DNA from: Bacteroidales bacterium UBA1733
Lineage (GTDB): Bacteria > Bacteroidota > Bacteroidia > Bacteroidales > UBA3663
Length of the DNA: 64,000 nt
NCBI GenBank assembly: GCA_002315795.1
Contig: DCIF01000096.1
Coordinates: forward strand, 41,350 to 105,349
Direction of reading: 5' to 3'
Shown one piece after another: positions 1 to 8,055 of the stretch. Every line of letters starts with the position of its first letter. Positions within the stretch are counted from its first letter, which is position 1. Under the pieces are notes generated by a model, which was given only the letters and a program-made list of their open reading frames with translations, was not told the DNA's origin and did no database searches. The position numbers and the translations under genes are program-made.

Positions 1-142
1 GAGTGATGAACTCCTTACCTGCAGGTGTGATGACGACCTGAACCTCAGCTCCTTTCTTAATGAGATGGCGGATGATGAGGCATGACTTATAGGCAGCTAT
101 ACTACCTGTGATGCCAAGCACGATTTTCTTTCCTTTTAACAT
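1..142 (-). CDS. coaBC: CoaBC, N-terminal fragment (cut by left window edge)
   Basis: The minus strand reads from an ATG at 142 into a flavoprotein Rossmann start with the motif [10 protein letters not shown], then [20 protein letters not shown]. This is the typical start of the bifunctional phosphopantothenoylcysteine decarboxylase/phosphopantothenate-cysteine ligase of coenzyme A synthesis. Only about 47 residues lie in the window, so the ligase half cannot be seen. It follows the exonuclease gene with 17 bases between stop and start, and dnaN-exonuclease-coaBC is a common Bacteroidales order, so one transcript from the dnaN promoter is likely. Confidence 0.9.
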   Translation of the reverse strand, partial: MLKGKKIVLGITGSIAAYKSCLIIRHLIKKGAEVQVVITPAGKEFIT

Positions 143-159
143 TGATTGCACTCTGTGGT

Positions 160-930
160 TTACTTCATTTTGGACTGCAGGTATACCTTGGTAAGAACCT
201 GCTTAGTGTTGAGTGAGAAATCACTCTGCTGCATCCAGCTATAGTAACCAGGATCACGACGCAGAGTTTCTATGAGAGGTTTGCCTTTGTACTTACCGAA
301 GTTGATGATAATCTCGTTATTGTCATCAAAGACAAAGCGGCCGGCAAAGTCGACGTTCTTGTTCATGCGTGAATAGTCGGCCAGGAATTCAACATCGTTC
401 TGGAGATCGGAAGGGTAGCGATCGAGCTGGGCTTCAAGCACTTCGAGGGTGGCACGGGTGTCAGCGAGGGCTGAGTGTGCATTCTCCAGGTCCTTATTGC
501 AGTAGTACTTGTAGGCCGCAATAAGTGTACGGCGCTCCAGCTTGTGGTAGATATTCTGTACGTCGACCATCTTACGCTTGGAAAGGTCGATATCGATGCC
601 TGCACGTAGAAACTCCTCCACTAGCAGTGGGATGTCAAAACGGTTAGAATTGAAGCCAGCAAGATCAGCACCATCGAACACTTGTCGAAGATCGACTGCA
701 ATGTCGGCAAACGTAGGGCAGTCCTGCACATCCTCATCATAGATGCCGTGAACCTGCGAGGCACCCTCCGGGATATGCATCTCCGGGTTCAGGCGCATGG
801 ACTTTGATTCTTCATTGCCATTTGGAAAAACTTTGATGTAGCAAAGTTCCACTATGCGGTCCTTTGCTACATCAATTCCTGTGGTCTCCAAATCAAAGAA
901 TATAATTGGATTCTTAAGATTGAGTTTCAT
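160..930 (-). CDS. DEDDh 3'-5' exonuclease (DNA polymerase III epsilon-like)
   Basis: 256 residues. The first exonuclease motif, FFDLETTG with D13 and E15, lies close to the N terminus. It is followed by [10 protein letters not shown] (second acidic motif) and [10 protein letters not shown] (the His and Asp of the third motif), so the metal-binding set looks complete. The last 50 residues (from [10 protein letters not shown]) form the small C-terminal domain seen in many Bacteroidetes epsilon-like exonucleases. It is too short and lacks the polymerase-binding tail to be assigned firmly as the replicative proofreading subunit, so a repair or RNA-processing role is equally possible. It lies 15 bases after dnaN and before coaBC, presumably in one operon. 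Confidence 0.88.
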   Translation of the reverse strand: MKLNLKNPIIFFDLETTGIDVAKDRIVELCYIKVFPNGNEESKSMRLNPEMHIPEGASQVHGIYDEDVQDCPTFADIAVDLRQVFDGADLAGFNSNRFDIPLLVEEFLRAGIDIDLSKRKMVDVQNIYHKLERRTLIAAYKYYCNKDLENAHSALADTRATLEVLEAQLDRYPSDLQNDVEFLADYSRMNKNVDFAGRFVFDDNNEIIINFGKYKGKPLIETLRRDPGYYSWMQQSDFSLNTKQVLTKVYLQSKMK

Positions 931-945
931 TCTTTTATTATCTTT

Positions 946-2079
946 TTAGTCCTGAAGCATCATTGGCATGAGGAGCATGATAAGATCTTCGTTTTCAGAT
1001 TGCTCAGCTGGTACTACGACACCTGCACGACTTGGGTCGGCGAGTTCGAGCACAACATCCTGCGACACAATGCTATTGAGTACATCAAGAAGGAACGGTC
1101 CACTGAAACCGATGCTCATTGGAGTGCCATCATACTCACACATGATGTGTTCCTCGGCAAATGTCGAAAAGTCGAGGTCCTGAGCACTGACAGTGAGTGC
1201 ATTGTTGTCGAGGCGAAGCTTGATAAGTGCATTGCTAGCACTCGCACAGACGCTCACACGGCGAAGTGCTGAGATGAGTGAAAGGCGATCAACTGTGACA
1301 CGGAATGGATTATCCTGCGGGATGACAGAGTTGTAGTTAGGATAGCGTCCTTCTATGAGGCGGCAACTGATGGCGTAATTCTCGAGTATTATCTCAGCAT
1401 TGCGCTCGTCGAATCGGATATCTGCATCGCCTTGCTCCTTTGGAAGGATGTTCTTGAGCAGGTTGGATGGTTTCTTTGGAAGGATGAATGCACAGTCCTC
1501 TTCGCTCCGGACAGAGAGAATGCGGTTGCGTACCAACTTATGTCCATCGCTTGCCACGAGGGTGATGTACTGTGTGCTGAGATCGAAATACACACCATTC
1601 ATCTGAGGACGGAGTTCGTCGTCGGCAGTGGCAAAGAGAGCACGTGAGATACCATTCAGCAAGGTGTCGGATGGGATGGTAACACTTCTCTGAACAGACA
1701 TGACGCGTGTAGGTATTGGGTACTCCTCACCGCTCTGTCCGACGATGTTATATTTACCATTCTGATAAATGATTTCGATCTGGAATGAGTCAGGGTTAAT
1801 AACGAATGTGATAGGCTGATCGGATATCTCTTTAAGAGAGTTTATCAACTGCTTGGAGTCGATGGCAATCTTGCCATATCCATCCGCATCAGACACTTCA
1901 AGGTTAGTGACGATAGTTGTTTCGCTATCGGATGCAGTAAGCTGTAGTCCAGCCTCTGAGAGATCGAAGAGAATGCAGTCGAGGATTGCAAGTGAACTCT
2001 TCGAACTTTGTACTCTGCTGATAGTTTGCAAACGACCGCAGAGCAATGCGCTTGAGATACTAAATTTCATTTGTGTCAA
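946..2079 (-). CDS. dnaN: DNA polymerase III subunit beta (sliding clamp)
   Basis: 377 residues, normal for the ring-shaped DnaN clamp that tethers the replicative polymerase. The N-terminal MKFSISSALLCGRLQTISRV, central VASDGHKLVR and C-terminal LLMPMMLQD are typical of the three-domain clamp; the last is the usual M-P-M end of the protein-binding pocket. The chosen ATG at 2079 gives MTQMKF; the internal Met at the fourth codon is a possible alternative and may be the true start. It is the first gene of the operon with the exonuclease and coaBC, behind a TATCTTTG element on the minus strand. It is not next to dnaA here, which is usual in this phylum. Confidence 0.95.
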   Translation of the reverse strand: MTQMKFSISSALLCGRLQTISRVQSSKSSLAILDCILFDLSEAGLQLTASDSETTIVTNLEVSDADGYGKIAIDSKQLINSLKEISDQPITFVINPDSFQIEIIYQNGKYNIVGQSGEEYPIPTRVMSVQRSVTIPSDTLLNGISRALFATADDELRPQMNGVYFDLSTQYITLVASDGHKLVRNRILSVRSEEDCAFILPKKPSNLLKNILPKEQGDADIRFDERNAEIILENYAISCRLIEGRYPNYNSVIPQDNPFRVTVDRLSLISALRRVSVCASASNALIKLRLDNNALTVSAQDLDFSTFAEEHIMCEYDGTPMSIGFSGPFLLDVLNSIVSQDVVLELADPSRAGVVVPAEQSENEDLIMLLMPMMLQD

Positions 2080-2096
2080 ATTCTTGTTTTATGCTA

Positions 2097-2104
2097 CAAA
2101 GATA
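2097..2104 (-). promoter_or_regulatory. -7 element of the dnaN-exonuclease-coaBC promoter
   Basis: Read on the minus strand the bases are TATCTTTG, an exact match to the Bacteroidetes -7 consensus TAnnTTTG, 17 bases before the dnaN ATG. No good -33 TTTG is seen at the right distance, so the call rests on the -7 box alone. Confidence 0.5.
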
Positions 2105-2188
2105 ATAATAAGTTTGCATAAGAGAGAATTTTTCAAGGTATTTTACAAATTATTCACTAAAAAGGTATGGAAAACAAAAAAAATATCG

Positions 2189-2196
2189 TAATTTTG
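2189..2196 (+). promoter_or_regulatory. -7 element for the DUF3127 gene
   Basis: TAATTTTG matches TAnnTTTG and lies 34 bases before the ATG at 2231. With the minus-strand box at 2097-2104 it makes a divergent promoter region of under 100 bases between dnaN and the DUF3127 gene. No clear -33 box was found. Confidence 0.5.
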
Positions 2197-2230
2197 CGCT
2201 CACAAAAAACAAATATATAAATTTTACTAT

Positions 2231-2650
2231 ATGGAAATGTCAGGAAAAATCATCGCTGTGCTTGAAGCTCGCGGCGGTGTATCAAACAAGACTGGTAACA
2301 GTTGGAAAATGCAAGAGTATGTACTCGAAGAGATGAACGTGCAGTATCCACACAGAATGAGCTTCAGCGTATTTGGCGAGGATAAGATCAACGCAATGAA
2401 CATCCAGGAAGGCCAGGAGTTGACAGTGTCTTTTGATATCAATGCCCGTGAATATCAGGGCCGCTGGTACAATGACCTTCGTGCTTGGAAGGTAGAACCA
2501 TACAACCCAGCAGAGGCTCCTGCTGCTGCAGCTGCACCACAGGCGGTTGCTGCTCCTGTGAATCAGCCATTCGCTGCACCTGCTCAGTCGGAAACTGCCC
2601 CTTTTGACAATGCTGAGGGTGGCGAATCAACTGATGATCTGCCATTCTAA
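2231..2650 (+). CDS. DUF3127 domain protein (OB-fold, SSB-like)
   Basis: 139 residues. The first 95 match the DUF3127 pattern found across Bacteroidetes (SGKIIAVLEARGGVSNKTG, then a W-KMQEYV strand and RWYNDLRAWKVEP). This small beta domain resembles single-stranded DNA-binding OB folds. The rest is an Ala/Pro/Gln-rich linker ending in the acidic tip DDLPF, just as bacterial SSB proteins end in DDDIPF to recruit repair enzymes. That tail supports a role in DNA metabolism, but this is inference and no activity is known to me for the family. It is divergent from dnaN and ends at a strong terminator. Confidence 0.82.
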   Translation: MEMSGKIIAVLEARGGVSNKTGNSWKMQEYVLEEMNVQYPHRMSFSVFGEDKINAMNIQEGQELTVSFDINAREYQGRWYNDLRAWKVEPYNPAEAPAAAAAPQAVAAPVNQPFAAPAQSETAPFDNAEGGESTDDLPF

Positions 2651-2720
2651 ACATGGTTTGATGCTGTCGCATAGATGTGCCAGCGTTGCATAAAATGCAA
2701 TTTTGCATTAGCGTAAAATA

Positions 2721-2758
2721 AAGCCTGAGAGATTGTTCCCTCAGGCTTCTTTTATTTT
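2721..2758. terminator. Bidirectional terminator between convergent genes
   Basis: AAGCCTGAG at 2721-2729 and CTCAGGCTT at 2740-2748 form a perfect 9-bp stem with a 10-base loop, followed by a T-rich stretch. It ends the DUF3127 transcript. A short A/T-rich flank on the other side lets it also serve the convergent minus-strand DUF4380 gene. Confidence 0.8.
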
Positions 2759-2787
2759 CTTACAAGCTTTTTTATTTTCCTGTATTC

Positions 2788-3675
2788 TTATGGCTTAGGC
2801 TTTACTGCTAATGTTTTGAGTTTCACTACCCGTGTGAGCACCCAACTGACTGTCCAGTCAAGGCTTTCGCCTGGGTGAAGCAGTGTGTATGCACCTTGTG
2901 CTTCGAGTTCGCAGTAGAGTTTGTCCTGATGCACATAGACCTGAATCTCATCTTCTCCAGGAGCAGGTTCGCCAGCCTTGAGGTTTGGGAACAGTTTGAC
3001 GAGCTGTAAGCCCTTATTCTCATAGCGCAGATAACTCAAGCCACTATTCTTCGCTGGTTCGCCATTGGCGTTGATCTTGCGCTGTTTGTCTGCTGCATCA
3101 ATCTCATACTGAGCCTCTTCATCCACTTGCTTGAAGTTTATAAGGCCAGCTGGCCATATACTGTCAACAGGAGCTTTGAATGAGATCAAGCCTTCTCCAG
3201 GAACGCGAGTTACCTCCCAAGGAGCAACGCTTCTGTCGGTAGTGCCTTCATTGGTTATTGTGTATGTGATGTCAATGCTGTTGTTCTTCTCGTTTACGGC
3301 AAAGGTCTTGCGGATGCGGAGTGGAATCTTTTGCGACAACTGGCTTGTCATAATGACCTTGCCGTCTTTCTGTTCCACAGAGTATTTGCCCATGTCATGC
3401 TCGTGTACAGGTGGCCAGTTCCACTCTTTCTGCGGACTGGTCCAGAAGGTACTGCCATACATGTTTGGAGCAGGATTCTGCGACAGCACTTCAAGCGTGT
3501 CGTACTTGAGTGACATGATACGGGCTCCGTTGGCAGCATCAATAGTCATTGTGACTTTACCAACCTTAAGTTCGTAGTTCTCAGCGGGTTCTTTTGGAAT
3601 GCGCATACGTCCCCATTGTGCCATACAAGTAACGGAGGCAAGTAGGGTTAGTGAAAGGATAAAGTATTTTTTCAT
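2788..3675 (-). CDS. Secreted DUF4380 family protein
   Basis: 295 residues with a signal peptide (MKKYFILSLTLLASVTCMAQ, cleavage before Q20). The body fits DUF4380, a beta-rich fold that resembles the sugar-binding galactose mutarotase/lyase domains: MTIDAANGARIMSLKYD, then STFWTSPQKEWNWPP and ITNEGTTDRSVAPWEVTRV. The family is often found with polysaccharide-use genes, but no such genes are near, and its substrate is unknown. Its start lies 35 bases after the stop of the upstream lipoprotein gene, so both probably share the promoter beyond 4301. Function is not established. Confidence 0.75.
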   Translation of the reverse strand: MKKYFILSLTLLASVTCMAQWGRMRIPKEPAENYELKVGKVTMTIDAANGARIMSLKYDTLEVLSQNPAPNMYGSTFWTSPQKEWNWPPVHEHDMGKYSVEQKDGKVIMTSQLSQKIPLRIRKTFAVNEKNNSIDITYTITNEGTTDRSVAPWEVTRVPGEGLISFKAPVDSIWPAGLINFKQVDEEAQYEIDAADKQRKINANGEPAKNSGLSYLRYENKGLQLVKLFPNLKAGEPAPGEDEIQVYVHQDKLYCELEAQGAYTLLHPGESLDWTVSWVLTRVVKLKTLAVKPKP

Positions 3676-3710
3676 GATTAAGGGTTTGTTAGTTTTATAT
3701 TATTGCCGAT

Positions 3711-4301
3711 TTAGTTCGTACGTTCAAAGATAGTCTCAATATCTCCATGTCCTAATACAAGGTTTTCCTCATTAAGCGAAAGGATTTCGAAGGTGTCAAT
3801 AGACACGGGATCCTCCGAACCAATCTTCTTTGGTGACTGAAGAAGCAGAAGCCCGTCTTTTACCGTCCAGTGATCGTAGTTGACATTCATGCCATAAGTT
3901 GATGCTGTACCGTTGTCATTGAGTTCGAGGCTTTGCTCATGCCCATCCGATGCCCGCTGGCTCCAAAGGTGGGATAGGGCAGACATGTTGATGGCCATGG
4001 TCACCACATTCTCTGTGTTTGTCGAGTTGTACACAATATCAATCTTATCACCTACGCTCACACTGCCAGATATCATACTCTCTGGGGCATTGATATAAAT
4101 GGTATCGCCAGTCTCATTGATGACTTCAAGCACGTTCATACTGGTGCCGTCACCAACATATCCAATCACCTCAACTATACTTGGTATTGAGTCAAGAACA
4201 CGGATATGGATGCTGTCGGATTCTTCAGCAGTTTTCTTTCCTCCTCCTGTACATGAGAAGAGGAGGTTTATGGAGCATAATAAGATAAATAGTTTCTTCA
4301 T
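3711..4301 (-). CDS. Lipocalin-like lipoprotein
   Basis: 196 residues. The signal peptide ends in the lipobox LLFSC with the lipidated Cys at 17, so the protein is anchored in an outer or inner membrane leaflet. After a spacer, residues 45-100 form an all-beta stretch. Residues 105-190 (LSHLWSQRASDGHEQSLELNDNGTASTYGMN...DHWTVKDGLLLL) have the W...G...L-DG-A pattern of the small lipocalin-like domains common in Bacteroidetes lipoproteins. Ligand unknown. It is the first gene of a two-gene unit with the DUF4380 gene. Confidence 0.6.
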   Translation of the reverse strand: MKKLFILLCSINLLFSCTGGGKKTAEESDSIHIRVLDSIPSIVEVIGYVGDGTSMNVLEVINETGDTIYINAPESMISGSVSVGDKIDIVYNSTNTENVVTMAINMSALSHLWSQRASDGHEQSLELNDNGTASTYGMNVNYDHWTVKDGLLLLQSPKKIGSEDPVSIDTFEILSLNEENLVLGHGDIETIFERTN

Positions 4302-4333
4302 GACTAAAACGAGCAGTTTTTGCTAATCAGTTG

Positions 4334-4341
4334 CAAAGTAA
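4334..4341 (-). promoter_or_regulatory. Possible -7 element of the lipocalin-like/DUF4380 unit
   Basis: On the minus strand the bases are TTACTTTG, one mismatch from TAnnTTTG, 32 bases before the ATG at 4301. It lies just past the ddh terminator, which is where a new promoter is needed. Confidence 0.4.
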
Positions 4342-4349
4342 CGAAAAAT

Positions 4350-4374
4350 GGCTCAAAGCGCAAAGCCTTGAGCC
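4350..4374 (-). terminator. Terminator after ddh
   Basis: On the minus strand GGCTCAAGGC pairs with GCTTTGAGCC (one mismatch) and is followed by ATTTTTCG. It stands 27 bases past the ddh stop codon. Confidence 0.65.
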
Positions 4375-4401
4375 AAATATTTTTGTTTTTTGTATGATTT
4401 T

Positions 4402-5301
4402 TTACACAAGGTGGCGAATCAAATCTTCCTTATCACCATAGAGCATGTCGATAACAGGAATCTCAATCATTGTGTAAGCACCTGGCTGCTGCTTCATTGC
4501 TGCACGTGCGACGTTGACGAGTACCTGAGCTGTGAGGGCTGGGTTGTTGATCTTCATGTTGAACTCAAACATCTGGTTGTGAGTCTTACCGCTTACACCC
4601 TTACGAACGAGGTTAACACCATGACCTACGTCGTTGAGAGCATCAACTGATGGAACCTGGAATACGTGAGTCTCATCGCTTGCGAAGTATGGGTCAGCCT
4701 TGATGGCAGCTGTCACTGCATCGAGATCAGCGCCTTCTTCGAGTTCTACATATACCATACGGCGGTGGATTCCTTCACCTACTGGGATAGTCATTGAGAG
4801 AGCATCCTTGACGCCTTCCTTTGAACGTACACATACGCTGTGACCCATTGAACGACCAGGACCGAAGTTAGTATAGCTGATACCCTTTGGAGCAAGGCTC
4901 TCCATGAGTGAACGTACGATAGAGTCAGAACCTGGATCCCAACCTGCAGAGATGATGCTTACGGCATTATTGGCCTTTGCTACTGAGTCGAGTGAACGAC
5001 GGAGATCAACAATCTGAGTGTGGATGTCGAATGAGTCAACTGTGTTGATGCCGAGTGCAAGGCACTGCTTAGCATATTCCTCAACCTTGCGTGTAGGAGT
5101 GGCGAGGATAGCAACCTGAACGTTTTCAAGTTCTGTAATGTTTTTTACCACTGGATAATCAGCAAGTTCTGCTGGTTTGTTTTCTGCACCGTTGCGGCGA
5201 ACTACGCCTGCAATCTCGAAATCTGGTGAAGCCTGGAGTGCTTCAAGAGTGTACTTGCCAATGTTGCCATATCCGACAATGGCAGCTCTGATCTTTGCCA
5301 T
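4402..5301 (-). CDS. ddh: meso-Diaminopimelate D-dehydrogenase
   Basis: 299 residues. The enzyme makes meso-diaminopimelate in one NADPH-dependent step from tetrahydrodipicolinate, by-passing the acylated route. The Rossmann start AAIVGYGNIGKYTLEAL, the substrate-side stretch ISAGWDPGSDSIVRSL and GPGRSMGHSV are typical of this family. It lies 63 bases behind mltG on the same strand, and both products serve the cell wall. dapB at 20 kb and asd at 40.5 kb in the same window supply its substrate. The strong terminator after the stop marks the end of the transcript. Confidence 0.93.
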   Translation of the reverse strand: MAKIRAAIVGYGNIGKYTLEALQASPDFEIAGVVRRNGAENKPAELADYPVVKNITELENVQVAILATPTRKVEEYAKQCLALGINTVDSFDIHTQIVDLRRSLDSVAKANNAVSIISAGWDPGSDSIVRSLMESLAPKGISYTNFGPGRSMGHSVCVRSKEGVKDALSMTIPVGEGIHRRMVYVELEEGADLDAVTAAIKADPYFASDETHVFQVPSVDALNDVGHGVNLVRKGVSGKTHNQMFEFNMKINNPALTAQVLVNVARAAMKQQPGAYTMIEIPVIDMLYGDKEDLIRHLV

Positions 5302-5364
5302 AATTGTTGTTCTTGTTTTTTATTTTGGTTGTTTTTTGAGTTTGTTTACTTCTTGATGAGTTTA

Positions 5365-6384
5365 TTACTTCCTTATTCCTCTGGCATTGAGTGCCTGCTG
5401 ATAGCGTCGTGCATTCTGCAGATGCTCAGAGTAGTTGGATGTGAAGTTATGACTTCCAGAGAAGTCCTCCTTTGCACACATATAGAGATAATTATTGTGA
5501 TCATAATTGAGCACAGCATCAATACCTGCTATGGATGGTATGCGTATAGGTCCTGGAGGCAATCCTTGATTCACATAGGTGTTGTATGGAGAAACGAAAC
5601 GTGTCTGCTCCAGACTAACTCTTCGTATGTTAAAGTCGCCGATCGCAAAGATGACTGTGGGGTCGCTTTGTAATGGCATATCTATTTGAAGACGATGGAT
5701 ATAAAGACCTGCTATTGTAGTCTTTTCGGGCCCGTAGCTTGTTTCGCTTTCGACGATGGAAGCTATAGTCGACACCTCCTCTGGTGCGTAACCTATCGAC
5801 TCGGCTTTTGCAAGGCGATCCTTTGTCCAGAATGCTTCCTTCTCCTTCTGCATACGAGCAATGAACTGCTTAGCAGAAATATTCCAATACACTTCGTATG
5901 TATTTGGTATGAAGAGACATGGAAGTGTCTCCTTTGTATATCCTAATTCGCCGATATATCCTTCGTCATCAAGGAGGGCGTTGATCTCATCCTTGCTGAT
6001 CATGAGTGACTCGGCCACTCTCTCTGTCAGATCTGCTACTGTGCGGACATTTGGCACCACAAGCATAATTGGTGCCTGATGACCGTTTGCAATATCTCGT
6101 ACAAAATCAAACATTTTCGCTCCAGGCTCAATAGCATAACGACCTGTGCGAGGAGTATCAAAACGCTTGAGTTTTTGCATTATGCTGAATCCAATCATCG
6201 ACTTGGCTTCTCCGACACTCTCCACTTTCACAGCAACAGAATCCATGGTGTCGTCAGCATCTATATACATGTAGGTTGTCTTTTCAATCTGAAATGGGGA
6301 GGTGAAAACCTCGTATCCCACAAATGCTGCAACAACTGCACACAAGAAGAAAAGAAAACTTACTATTCTTACGTTTTTATTCAT
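5365..6384 (-). CDS. mltG: Endolytic murein transglycosylase MltG (YceG-like)
   Basis: 339 residues. One N-terminal membrane segment (residues 7-25) is followed by a periplasmic YceG domain. The catalytic Glu lies in ASIVESET (E212), followed by SDPTVIFAIGD and YNTYVNQGLPPGPI, the signature region of the family. MltG cuts nascent glycan strands at the inner membrane and sets their length. Its start is backed by the charged MNKNVR before the membrane segment and by a TAACTTTG box 20 bases upstream. ddh lies downstream on the same strand, probably in the same transcript. Confidence 0.93.
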   Translation of the reverse strand: MNKNVRIVSFLFFLCAVVAAFVGYEVFTSPFQIEKTTYMYIDADDTMDSVAVKVESVGEAKSMIGFSIMQKLKRFDTPRTGRYAIEPGAKMFDFVRDIANGHQAPIMLVVPNVRTVADLTERVAESLMISKDEINALLDDEGYIGELGYTKETLPCLFIPNTYEVYWNISAKQFIARMQKEKEAFWTKDRLAKAESIGYAPEEVSTIASIVESETSYGPEKTTIAGLYIHRLQIDMPLQSDPTVIFAIGDFNIRRVSLEQTRFVSPYNTYVNQGLPPGPIRIPSIAGIDAVLNYDHNNYLYMCAKEDFSGSHNFTSNYSEHLQNARRYQQALNARGIRK

Positions 6385-6403
6385 TTCATTTCGAATTTGG
6401 TTG

Positions 6404-6411
6404 CAAAGTTA
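6404..6411 (-). promoter_or_regulatory. -7 element of the mltG-ddh promoter
   Basis: TAACTTTG on the minus strand is an exact TAnnTTTG match, 20 bases before the mltG ATG. No clear -33 box was found. Confidence 0.5.
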
Positions 6412-6514
6412 CATCTTTCTAGTGAGTCTAATGTCTAAAAGTGAGTTTTTTTTATAAAAATAGCAATTTGTCACATTAGATTATTAATAATGTCACATTT
6501 TTTTATTAATTTTC

Positions 6515-6546
6515 TTTGTCCAATAGAATTAAAATACATATATTTG
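6515..6546 (+). promoter_or_regulatory. Promoter of the partner-switch signalling operon
   Basis: TTTG at 6515-6518 and TATATTTG at 6539-6546 are separated by exactly 20 bases, matching the Bacteroidetes primary sigma factor consensus TTTG-N19/20-TAnnTTTG. The predicted start site is about 25 bases before the STAS ATG at 6578. No other clear promoter was found before 18.4 kb, so all eight genes may depend on it. Confidence 0.8.
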
Positions 6547-6577
6547 CAAAAAAATAACAACTTAATATTATTAAACT

Positions 6578-6880
6578 ATGAATTTGGAAATCAAAAACGC
6601 GGGTGACACAATAACCGGTGTACTCTCTGGCCGTTTAGACACAGCCGCTTCAACTCAGTTTGCAACAGATATGCAGCCTCTCCTTGATAATGCCAACTTA
6701 CACATCGTCCTTGATTGTGCAGCACTTGAGTTTATCAGTTCTTCAGGCCTGCGCCTGTTCCTCACTCTTCGTAAGGCAGCTACAGCCAAAGGTGGTGACA
6801 TCACTATCATAGGTATGAATAGCGACATCCGTCAGGTGTTCACAATCACTGGTTTCTTCCCTCTCTTCAAGTTTGAATAA
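6578..6880 (+). CDS. STAS-domain anti-sigma factor antagonist
   Basis: 100 residues, one STAS domain. The loop and helix EFISSSGLRLFLTLRKA corresponds to the SpoIIAA/RsbV phosphorylation site, and S56 (the serine before Gly) is the predicted phosphoacceptor. In known partner switches the unphosphorylated form binds the anti-sigma kinase and releases its target; the kinase phosphorylates this serine and a PP2C phosphatase reverses it. Here the phosphatase is the next gene (11-base gap) and a kinase of the right type is encoded at 15852-16262. The final target is not in the window. Confidence 0.9.
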   Translation: MNLEIKNAGDTITGVLSGRLDTAASTQFATDMQPLLDNANLHIVLDCAALEFISSSGLRLFLTLRKAATAKGGDITIIGMNSDIRQVFTITGFFPLFKFE

Positions 6881-6891
6881 GTAAGCGATTC

Positions 6892-8055
6892 ATGGCAATA
6901 AAGATTCTAAGTGTTGACGATGAGGTGGATCTTGAGCTCCTCCTCACACAATACTTCCGTAGAAAAATACGCAAGGGAGAATACGAGTTCTTCTTTGCAC
7001 ACAATGGTTTGGAGGCTTTGCAGGTACTCTTGCAGCATCCAGACATCGACATCATTCTGAGCGACATCAACATGCCTGAGATGGATGGACTTACCATGCT
7101 CACAAAGATCAATGAGATGCGTAATCCTGCCCTCAAATGCATCATGGTCAGTGCATACGGCGATATGGATAATATTCGCCAGGCCATGAACAGTGGCGCT
7201 TTCGATTTTGCAACCAAACCTATCGACCTTGACGACCTTCAGCGTACTATCGACAAAGCTATCGAACAGATCACTTACATCCGTAGTGCACAGAAGGAGC
7301 ATAAGCAGTTGGTTGACATCCAGGGCGACCTGTCTGTAGCCCGTGAAATCCAGAAGGCAATCCTTCCTCGCCACTTCGTCCTCAACATGCCTGATGAAGG
7401 TGGTGTTGACATTTTTGCATCGATGAATGCTGCGAAGGATGTGGGTGGCGACTTCTACGATTTCTTCAGAATTGACGACGAGCGCTTTGGCTTCACTATC
7501 GCTGACGTGAGCGGCAAGGGAGTACCAGCTGCTATCTTTATGGCAGTAAGCCGTACACTTATCAAAGCCACAGGTCTGCAGGGTATTCCTTCAAACGAAT
7601 GTATGCGCCTCTCAAATGACATGCTTAGCGCGGAGAGTGTTGATAATATGTTCGTCACCGTATTCTATGGTGTTTATAACGCGAAGACAGGAGTCATCGA
7701 CTTTACTAACGCCGGCCACAACCCACCATACGTGATGCATAATGACGGAAGTGTTGAGGCTCTGCCTGTAGCTGGCAATATCGTGCTTGGTGCTTTCGAG
7801 GGACTGCCATTCACAGCCGGACAGGTCACTCTTCAGCCAGGAGAGTCGCTCTTCATGTTTACTGACGGTGTGACAGAAGCAGAGAACATCGATCACAATC
7901 AGTTTGGCGAAGCTCTTCTTGAAGAAGAGCTGCGCAATCTAAAGGGTGCACAACCAGAGGAAGTGGTTAATACCATCAATCAAAAGGTTAAGGACTTTGC
8001 TGGTGATGCGCCACAAAGCGACGACATTACACAACTAGTAATTAGAAGAAGGTGA
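6892..8055 (+). CDS. Response regulator fused to a PP2C (SpoIIE/RsbU-type) phosphatase
   Basis: 387 residues. Residues 3-125 form a receiver domain with D9/D10, phosphoacceptor D58 in ILSDINMPEMDG, S87 and K109 all present. A helical linker (115-150) leads to a PP2C phosphatase domain (REIQKAILP at 151) with metal-binding motifs GGDFYD (D187), ADVSGKG (D205), TDGVTEA and PQSDDITQLV. The expected job is to dephosphorylate the STAS protein encoded just upstream when the receiver is phosphorylated, which couples a two-component input to a partner switch. Its stop overlaps the next start by 4 bases (GTGA), so translation is coupled. Confidence 0.92.
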   Translation: MAIKILSVDDEVDLELLLTQYFRRKIRKGEYEFFFAHNGLEALQVLLQHPDIDIILSDINMPEMDGLTMLTKINEMRNPALKCIMVSAYGDMDNIRQAMNSGAFDFATKPIDLDDLQRTIDKAIEQITYIRSAQKEHKQLVDIQGDLSVAREIQKAILPRHFVLNMPDEGGVDIFASMNAAKDVGGDFYDFFRIDDERFGFTIADVSGKGVPAAIFMAVSRTLIKATGLQGIPSNECMRLSNDMLSAESVDNMFVTVFYGVYNAKTGVIDFTNAGHNPPYVMHNDGSVEALPVAGNIVLGAFEGLPFTAGQVTLQPGESLFMFTDGVTEAENIDHNQFGEALLEEELRNLKGAQPEEVVNTINQKVKDFAGDAPQSDDITQLVIRRR